The notes under the pieces: model-generated
What the model saw: the letters and a program-made list of their open reading frames with translations, nothing else
The model's database searches: none
Told to the model about the DNA's origin: nothing
Source of the DNA: Verrucomicrobiota bacterium
GTDB lineage: Bacteria; Verrucomicrobiota; Verrucomicrobiia; Limisphaerales; SXTU01
DNA length: 55,935 nt
NCBI GenBank assembly: GCA_016235545.1
Contig: JACRKB010000046.1
Location: 1-55,935 of the forward strand
Reading direction: 5' to 3'
Position numbers and translations under genes: made by a program
In this document: in pieces, positions 50,630 to 55,935 of the stretch
How the letters are laid out: each line of letters starts with the position of its first letter
How positions within the stretch are numbered: position 1 is the stretch's first letter

Positions 50630-52087
50630 TCAGCCTCGCTCCTCCACAGTCTCCGGGACACGAGTGTCCCGCTCACGGGCCGCGTCCAGCACTGCGAGAA
50701 ATCCGCGCGCCTTTGCCAGCGTCTCGTCATATTCCGCGGCAGGAACGGAGTCCGCCACGATGCCGGCGCCGACGTGGAAATGCGTGCGGTCCGCCTGCCG
50801 CACCGCCGTGCGGATGGTGATGCTCAACTGGCTCTCGCGGTTGAAGCCGAGGTAGCCGAGGCAGCCGCAATAAGGCCCGCGCGTGACCGGCTCCAGCTCA
50901 TCAATGATCTCCATCGCGCGGAACTTCGGCGCGCCAGTGATGCTGCCGCCGGGGAAGCAGCAGGCAAACGCGGCGAAGTGCGTCACCTCCTCGCGCAGCC
51001 GGCCTTCCACCGTGCTGACGAGGTGCTGCACCTGCGGGTAGCGCTCCAGCCGCACCAGCTCGGGCACCTGCACGGAGCCGTATTCGCAGACGCGCCCGAG
51101 GTCGTTGCGCAACAGGTCCGTGATCATCACCAGCTCGGACATTTCCTTCGCGCTTGTCTGGAGCTCGTAGGTGAGCTGGGCGTCGCGCGTCGGGTCGGCA
51201 GAGCGCGGGCGGGTGCCTTTGATGGGGCGCGTGGTGATGTGCGGGCCGCTGAGGCGGAGGAAAAGCTCCGGGGACGAGGAGGCGATTTGAAACTCGCCGC
51301 AGTCGAGGAAAGCCGCGAATGGTGCGGGTGAAACATCCAGCAGACGCCCGAACATTTCCCAGCCGGTGAGCTGCGTCGGCGCGCTGAGGCGCTGCGAAAT
51401 GTTCACCTGATAAATGTCCCCCGCTCGGATGTAGCGCTGCGCATGCTCCACGCGCGCGATGAAGGCGTCGCGGGTGAGGTTCGACTGAACACCGGACACG
51501 GGACACTGGGCGCTGGTTGCACCTCCGGTCGCCGGCTCCTCCTGCCGTGCCAGTCGCTCGCGCCACCACGCCGCACGCTCCTCCGCCCGCGCTTCGCTAC
51601 GCGAGCCGTCCACATCCAGGCCGGTGGAGACAACCCACGTCTTGCCGAGGCGATGGTCAAAGACGACAAGGCTGTCGTGGAAGCCGACGTGGCAGTCGGG
51701 CAGTTCGAGGTCATTGACCGCACGGCGCGGAAGCTTCGGCTCGACGAAATGTTTCAGGTCATATCCCCAGTAGCCGAAGCAGCCACCCAGCGGGAAAGGC
51801 AGGTCCACCTCGTCGAGCAGCTCGTAGCGCGCCATGAGCTCGTCCAGCACACGCCACGGATTGCCGAATTGGGTTTTGGGTTCTGAGTTCCCGGCTCTGA
51901 GTTCGCAGCGGGTGTCGAAGGAGCGGAAGGTCAGGAACGGGCGCGCGGCGACGAACGAGTAGCGCGCGTGCGGCGAGTCGAACCCGGCGCTGCGGAGCAG
52001 GACCACTCCCGGCTGGCCAGCCAGCGAGGCGGCAAGCATCTCCGGCGTGGAGCCGGACTCCACCTCGACTAGCAGCGGTGTCTTCAT
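50630..52087 (-). CDS. pabB: Aminodeoxychorismate synthase component I
   Basis: A 485-aa chorismate-using enzyme of folate synthesis. The N-terminal domain has FPLGGCFGYWGYDLKHFVE; the chorismate-binding domain has YIRAGDIYQVNISQRL, IASSSPELFL, TRPIKGTRPR, MITDLLRNDLGRVCE and CFPGGSITGAPKFRAMEII. Whether it makes aminodeoxychorismate or anthranilate cannot be settled completely by eye; the PIKGTRPR motif and the lack of a trp neighbourhood favour PabB. Two in-frame low-complexity stretches, near residues 61-75 (ELRAGNSEPKTQFG) and 191-201 (AQCPVSGVQSNL), look like inserted repeat units. pabA and pabC are not in the window. Confidence 0.9.
   Translation of the reverse strand: MKTPLLVEVESGSTPEMLAASLAGQPGVVLLRSAGFDSPHARYSFVAARPFLTFRSFDTRCELRAGNSEPKTQFGNPWRVLDELMARYELLDEVDLPFPLGGCFGYWGYDLKHFVEPKLPRRAVNDLELPDCHVGFHDSLVVFDHRLGKTWVVSTGLDVDGSRSEARAEERAAWWRERLARQEEPATGGATSAQCPVSGVQSNLTRDAFIARVEHAQRYIRAGDIYQVNISQRLSAPTQLTGWEMFGRLLDVSPAPFAAFLDCGEFQIASSSPELFLRLSGPHITTRPIKGTRPRSADPTRDAQLTYELQTSAKEMSELVMITDLLRNDLGRVCEYGSVQVPELVRLERYPQVQHLVSTVEGRLREEVTHFAAFACCFPGGSITGAPKFRAMEIIDELEPVTRGPYCGCLGYLGFNRESQLSITIRTAVRQADRTHFHVGAGIVADSVPAAEYDETLAKARGFLAVLDAARERDTRVPETVEERG
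51484..51515. repeat. GGACACGGGACACTGG units inside pabB
   Basis: ACACCGGACACGGGACACTG: a 7-8 nt unit repeated in frame, encoding CPVSGVQS between the N-terminal and chorismate-binding domains. Confidence 0.6.
51862..51905. repeat. GGGTTCTGAGTTC units inside pabB
   Basis: GGGTTTTGGGTTCTGAGTTC then CCGGCTCTGAGTTC: in-frame units encoding ELRAGNSEPKTQF, of the same sort as the insert in DUF1501 at 34741. Confidence 0.65.
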
Positions 52088-52177
52088 GCGCAGCGGCGCG
52101 GAGTCTGCGCGCCCGAGGGATGCAATGCAACCGGGCGGCGATTGCCAAGCCCGCGCGAGGCGCGTTAGCTTCCCCCC

Positions 52178-53107
52178 ATGATGACCACCCGCACGTTCCT
52201 GCGACGCCTTCCCCTGTCCCTCGCTGTCCCGGCTGCCCTCTCCGGCTGCGCCTCGCCCGGCACCGGTGAGCCGCTCTGGACACCGCGTGCTCTCACCCAG
52301 CCCGGCGAGTTCACCCCCGGCATCGAAGGCCCCTGCTGCGACCGCGAGGGAAACATCTACGCCGTCAACTTTGCGCGCCAGCAGACCATCGGCAAAACCA
52401 CGCCCGACGGGCGCACGGAAATCTTCCTCACCCTCCCCGGCCAGAGCACCGGCAACGGGATCGTCTTCGACCGCGCCGGCACAATGTTCATCGCGGACTA
52501 CGTGGGGCACAACGTCCTGCGCGTGGACATGAAGACGAGACGAGTCTCCGTTTTCGCGCACGAGCCCCAGATGAGCCAGCCCAACGATCTCGCCATCGCG
52601 CCGGACGGCACGCTCTTCGCCAGCGACCCGAACTGGAAGGAGGGCACCGGCCAGCTCTGGCGCGTTGACCGCGACGGGAAAACGACGCGCCTCGCGTCCG
52701 GCATGGGCACGACCAACGGCATCGAGGTCAGCCCGGACGGCAGGCAACTCTACGTGAACGAAAGCGTGCAGCGGAACCTGTGGGTCTTCGACATCGCGCC
52801 GGACAAATCGCTGACGAACAAGCGGCTCCTCCGCAAGTTCGAGGACCACGGCTTCGACGGCCACCGGTGCGACGTGGACGGAAACCTCTACATCGCCCGC
52901 TACGGCGAGGGCACCGTCGCCGTCGTCTCACCGAAGGGGGAAACCATCCGAAAGGTGCCCGTGCTCGGAGCCAAGCCCAGCAACATCTGCTTCGGCGGGA
53001 CGGACGGACGCACGGCCTACGTGACCGAAGTGGAACACACGCGGCTCGTGACCTTCCGCACCGAGCGGCCCGGCCTCGCGTGGTCGCGCTGGCAGGAGCT
53101 GAAGTAG
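52178..53107 (+). CDS. SMP-30/gluconolactonase-like lipoprotein
   Basis: A 309-aa six-bladed beta-propeller protein. The N-terminus (RRLPLSLAVPAALSGCAS) has a lipobox with Cys24, so it is probably a lipoprotein. Propeller motifs typical of SMP-30/gluconolactonase are GIEGPCCDREGNIYAVNF, GNGIVFDRAGTMFIADY, PNDLAIAPDGTLFASDP, TTNGIEVSPDGRQLYVNES and FDGHRCDVDGNLYIARYG; they supply the metal ligands (Glu, Asn, Asp). Likely a lactonase or calcium-binding hydrolase outside the cytoplasm. It is transcribed divergently from pabB across 90 nt. Confidence 0.9.
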   Translation: MMTTRTFLRRLPLSLAVPAALSGCASPGTGEPLWTPRALTQPGEFTPGIEGPCCDREGNIYAVNFARQQTIGKTTPDGRTEIFLTLPGQSTGNGIVFDRAGTMFIADYVGHNVLRVDMKTRRVSVFAHEPQMSQPNDLAIAPDGTLFASDPNWKEGTGQLWRVDRDGKTTRLASGMGTTNGIEVSPDGRQLYVNESVQRNLWVFDIAPDKSLTNKRLLRKFEDHGFDGHRCDVDGNLYIARYGEGTVAVVSPKGETIRKVPVLGAKPSNICFGGTDGRTAYVTEVEHTRLVTFRTERPGLAWSRWQELK

Positions 53108-53131
53108 TCGTCCGTGGCGGGACCGAAAGTA

Positions 53132-53201
53132 TTCAGTGTTCAGAAGTGAGCGGCAGACGATTCCCCTTGCGCGTTCTGAACACATAAAACTGAACACTGA
53201 A
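53132..53201. terminator. Possible bidirectional terminator from GTGTTCAG repeats
   Basis: TTCAGTGTTCAG (53132-53143) and CTGAACACTGAA (53190-53201) are perfect 12-bp inverted repeats in the gap between two convergent genes, followed by AATTTT on the plus strand. The arms are the GTGTTCAG unit also found inside PSD1. The loop is long (46 nt), so terminator function is only a suggestion. Confidence 0.45.
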
Positions 53202-53224
53202 AATTTTCCCCCAGAGGCTCCGCC

Positions 53225-54826
53225 CTACTTCGCGTCCGACTTCTTCTTCTTCTTCGCGCCCGGCTCACCCTTCGGCGCGTTCGGGCGGATGATGCTCTCG
53301 GGCGCATCCTGGTCGGGGACTTTGAGTTCCTTGCGCAAGCGCGTCAGCTCGGTGTGCAGTTCGGCGCGCGTCTTCGCGTAGGCGGGGTCTTCGGAAAAAC
53401 TCCGCATCTCCTGCGGGTCCTTCACGCGGTCAAAGAGCTCCCAGTAGTTCACGTCCGGCTCGTAGAAGTGGACGAGCTTGTAGCGGTCGGTGATGACGGC
53501 GTAGTGCTTGCGCACGCTGTGCGCGCCGGGGAACTCGTAGTAGTGGTAGTAAAAGCTCTTGCGCCAGTCAGCCGGCGTCTGGCCGCGGAGGATGGGGAGC
53601 AGGCTGCGGCCCTGGATGTCGCCGGGAATGGGCTGCCCCGCGGCTTCGAGGAACGTGCTGGCGAAGTCGAGGTTGCTGACGATGTCGCGGTTCACGCTGC
53701 CGGGCTTGGTCACGCCGGGCCAGCGCGCGAGCAATGGCGTGCGCAGCGACTCCTCGTAAAACCACCGCTTGTCGAACCACCCGTGCTCGCCGAGGTAGAA
53801 GCCCTGGTCGCTGCTGTAGACGACGATGGTGTCCTTCGCGAGGCCCTCGTCATCGAGGAACTTCAGCAGCCGGCCAACGCTCTCATCCACGCTCAGGATG
53901 CACGCGAGGTAATCGTGCATGTAGCGCTGATAGCGCCAGCGGACGAGCTCCTTGCCGGTGAGGCTGGCCTTTTCCAGTTCGGCGTTGCGCGGCTCGTAGT
54001 AGGCATTCCAAGTCTTGCGCTGCTCCTCGTTCAAGCTGCCCGGCACCGTGAGCTTGGCGTCGAGCTTGGTGAAGGTCTTCTCCAGCGACATGTCCTGCTC
54101 GTATTCGGCGCGACCCCGACCAGTGTAGTTGTCGAAGAGCGTCGGCGGCTCGGCGAACTTCTGGTCCTTGTTCCAGCCGAGGTTTTTCAGGTTCGGCGAC
54201 CACTCGCGGTGCGGCGCCTTGTGCTGCGCCATCATCAGAAACGGCTTGGACTTGTCGCGCCGCTTCAACCACTCGAGCGAGAGGTCGGTGATGATGTCCG
54301 TGGTGTAGCCGGTGTGCTTGACCTGCTGGCCCATGCGGTTCATGGGCGGGTTGTAATAGACGCCCTGCCCCGGGAGAATTTCCCAGTAGTCGAAGCCCAG
54401 ACTCGAAGGCTCCGCGCCGGTGAGGTGCCACTTGCCGACGATGGCGGTCTGGTAGCCGGCGGCCTTGAGCAGCCGGGGGAAGGTCTGCTGCGCGCCGTCG
54501 AAGCGGCTGTTCGAGTTGTTGTAAAAGCCGTTCAGGTGATTGTATTTCCCCGTCATCACCGTCGCGCGGCTCGGGCCGCAAATGGAGTTGGGCACCATCG
54601 CGCGGTGAAAAATCATGCCCTCCTTGGCGATGCGGTCAAGGTTGGGCGTCTGCACCAGCTTGATGGAATGCTGGTAGGCGCTGATGGCCTGATACGCGTG
54701 GTCGTCGCTGAAGATGAAAAGGATGTTCGGCTGCTTGGGCGCGGCGAGGACGTGCGTGGCGAGCAGTGCCAACACGCTGAACAAGAGCGTGCGGACGGAG
54801 AAGGTGACCATGTTCATGAAGAGCAT
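53225..54826 (-). CDS. Exported sulfatase
   Basis: A 533-aa type I sulfatase. Signal peptide, then [18 protein letters not shown] (metal Asp41/Asp42) and the formylglycine motif CGPSR (Cys83 to Arg87), followed by [15 protein letters not shown]. Other motifs: [49 protein letters not shown] and PLLARWPGV. The C-terminus ends in a Lys-rich tail ([11 protein letters not shown]). ATGs at 54826, 54817 and 54811 could all start the signal peptide; the first is used. It is a different subgroup from the sulfatase at 38645, so the organism has several sulfate-ester targets. A formylglycine-generating enzyme gene is not in the window. Confidence 0.94.
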   Translation of the reverse strand: MLFMNMVTFSVRTLLFSVLALLATHVLAAPKQPNILFIFSDDHAYQAISAYQHSIKLVQTPNLDRIAKEGMIFHRAMVPNSICGPSRATVMTGKYNHLNGFYNNSNSRFDGAQQTFPRLLKAAGYQTAIVGKWHLTGAEPSSLGFDYWEILPGQGVYYNPPMNRMGQQVKHTGYTTDIITDLSLEWLKRRDKSKPFLMMAQHKAPHREWSPNLKNLGWNKDQKFAEPPTLFDNYTGRGRAEYEQDMSLEKTFTKLDAKLTVPGSLNEEQRKTWNAYYEPRNAELEKASLTGKELVRWRYQRYMHDYLACILSVDESVGRLLKFLDDEGLAKDTIVVYSSDQGFYLGEHGWFDKRWFYEESLRTPLLARWPGVTKPGSVNRDIVSNLDFASTFLEAAGQPIPGDIQGRSLLPILRGQTPADWRKSFYYHYYEFPGAHSVRKHYAVITDRYKLVHFYEPDVNYWELFDRVKDPQEMRSFSEDPAYAKTRAELHTELTRLRKELKVPDQDAPESIIRPNAPKGEPGAKKKKKSDAK

Positions 54827-54890
54827 GCTAACGGCAGTTCGCCACCGGCACAACGACCGAGAAGCAGAACGACCTTTTGACACCGTGAAC

Positions 54891-55124
54891 TCAGCGAGAC
54901 TGCTTCGCCGCGCGTGCCGCACTAAACTCCAGTTTGGTGATGTGGTTCGCGTCCACCAATGTCACACAGCCCTGCAGGTCCACGACGATGACCGTCCCGC
55001 CGACGGGTGGGATGAACAGGAAGTCGGGGTGCGGCACAGGAAGCCCGTCGCCGTCAGACACGCGCACCGTGTAGGGTTTGAACGGATTCGCCTCGTTGAT
55101 TTTGCGGATTTCTTCGATTCTCAT
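54891..55124 (-). CDS. Small conserved hypothetical protein
   Basis: A 77-aa protein starting [20 protein letters not shown], with [19 protein letters not shown] and [21 protein letters not shown] recall similar small proteins (an E-x4-Pro-F-x-P-[FY] start followed by V-x-HPDF) as conserved hypotheticals in PVC bacteria, often isolated. Function unknown. It is upstream of and co-directional with the sulfatase, and divergent from the pirin gene over 60 nt. Confidence 0.8.
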   Translation of the reverse strand: MRIEEIRKINEANPFKPYTVRVSDGDGLPVPHPDFLFIPPVGGTVIVVDLQGCVTLVDANHITKLEFSAARAAKQSR

Positions 55125-55184
55125 GGCCGGGCCTTTCCAGTAGCAGTGGGCAACAATTATACCTGCCGAAACCCAAATGCCAGC

Positions 55185-55880
55185 ATGATTACCCTCCGCC
55201 CCGCCGCCGAGCGCGGCCACGCCGACCACGGCTGGCTCCAGTCCGCGCACACCTTCTCCTTCGCCGATTACCACGACCCGCGCTGGGTCCACTTCCGCCA
55301 CCTGCGCGTGCTCAACGACGACGTCATCGCCGGCGGCGGCGGCTTCGGCATGCACCCGCATCGCGACATGGAAATCCTCACCTACGTCCTGCGCGGAGCG
55401 CTCCGCCACCGCGACAGCATGGGCAACACCGCTGTCATGCGTGCTGGCGACGCCCAGCAAATGAGCGCCGGCACAGGCGTGACCCACAGCGAGTTCAACG
55501 ACTCGCCCACCGAGCCGCTGCGCCTTCTGCAAACGTGGATTCTCCCCGCGCGCAAGAACGTCGCTCCCAGCTACGCCGAGAAATCCTTCGCCACTGCCGC
55601 GACCGGCCAGCTCCACCTCATCGCCAGCGGCGGCGGACGCGACGGCAGCCTTCCCTTGCAACAAGACTGCGACGTCTGGCTCGCGAAGTTCGTCGGTGGC
55701 GAAACCATTTCCCTCCCTCTCCAGCCCGGCCGCCACGCGTGGGTGCAGGTGGCGGAAGGCGAACTGACCTTGAACAGCACGCCCCTGCGCGAAGGCGACG
55801 GCGCAGGCCTGTCCGAGGAAACCACGTTGAACCTCACGGCGTGTGAGCCCGCGCAAGTGCTCGTGTTCGACCTGACGTAG
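55185..55880 (+). CDS. Pirin family protein
   Basis: A 231-aa bicupin. The N-terminal cupin has FSFADYHDPRWVHF, GFGMHPHRDMEILTYVLRG (metal His57 and His59) and GTGVTHSEFND (further His/Glu ligands), the pirin hallmark. The C-terminal cupin is shorter. Bacterial pirins such as YhhW can have quercetin dioxygenase activity; others are redox or regulatory proteins, so the role here is open. The ATG at 55185 begins the family-typical MITLRPAAERGH. Confidence 0.93.
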   Translation: MITLRPAAERGHADHGWLQSAHTFSFADYHDPRWVHFRHLRVLNDDVIAGGGGFGMHPHRDMEILTYVLRGALRHRDSMGNTAVMRAGDAQQMSAGTGVTHSEFNDSPTEPLRLLQTWILPARKNVAPSYAEKSFATAATGQLHLIASGGGRDGSLPLQQDCDVWLAKFVGGETISLPLQPGRHAWVQVAEGELTLNSTPLREGDGAGLSEETTLNLTACEPAQVLVFDLT

Positions 55881-55892
55881 GCCGGAACGAAG

Positions 55893-55935
55893 TGAACGAG
55901 TCGCGCGAAGGCCGCGAAGGAGGCGAAGGCAGGCC
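55893..55935. repeat. GCGAAGGCC tandem tract at the window end
   Basis: GCGCGAAGGCCGCGAAGGAG then GCGAAGG: short units like the inverted CCCCCTTCG tract at 15400-15420. Probably the left arm of another hairpin element cut by the window edge. Confidence 0.5.

Overview
This is a GC-rich stretch of bacterial chromosome whose gene content points to the PVC superphylum, most likely Verrucomicrobiota. Two sulfatases, a PSD1-type protein (planctomycete cytochrome c + DUF1549 + DUF1553), a DUF1501 Tat-exported protein, a Tat-exported Gfo/Idh/MocA oxidoreductase, a DUF6807 (PmoA-like) protein and a secreted PQQ-propeller/LamG protein are all typical of that group. The phylum is inferred from families only; there is no rRNA gene here, and I found no tRNA gene or CRISPR array.

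Layout. (1) 556-15069, plus strand: a signalling island with three very large multi-PAS histidine kinases, two of them ending in a receiver domain and one beginning with one, interleaved with a LuxR-type regulator and two stand-alone receivers. (2) 15432-22176, minus strand: a tightly coupled three-gene operon for envelope proteins: a 1345-aa PQQ-propeller/LamG protein, a 383-aa protein with a C-terminal membrane anchor, and a 514-aa protein made of two fused periplasmic substrate-binding domains without a permease or ATPase. (3) 22307-30235: a small orphan gene, lysA, an FKBP-type isomerase with a clear terminator, a membrane/cytochrome c protein, ruvB, a Ser/Thr kinase and a secreted sugar-isomerase-like protein. 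(4) 30461-42086: carbohydrate-related genes (MFS transporter, DUF4380-like protein, DUF1501, PSD1, sulfatase, Gfo/Idh oxidoreductase), interrupted by a DUF433/DUF5615 toxin-antitoxin pair and a nucleotidyltransferase-like gene. (5) 42413-43824: a receiver gene translationally coupled to a HisKA-like protein without an ATPase domain, then a membrane-anchored coiled-coil protein. (6) 43888-55880: polyphosphate glucokinase, a decayed IS630 element, DUF6807, thymidine kinase, radical SAM enzyme, RNase H-fold exonuclease, trmB, pabB, an SMP-30-like lipoprotein, a second sulfatase, a small conserved protein and a pirin.

The most striking property is not a gene but the repeats. Almost every intergenic gap carries a long imperfect hairpin, often with arms built from tandem 7-9 nt units, and the same kinds of unit also occur in frame inside real genes: at least five sites in PSD1, a perfect 25-bp palindrome in the second operon gene, two sites in pabB, and one each in DUF1501, a sulfatase signal peptide and the N-terminus of TrmB. 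This recalls cyanobacterial short tandemly repeated repetitive sequences and Rickettsia palindromic elements, but I know of no description of it for this group. It is my main candidate for something undescribed.
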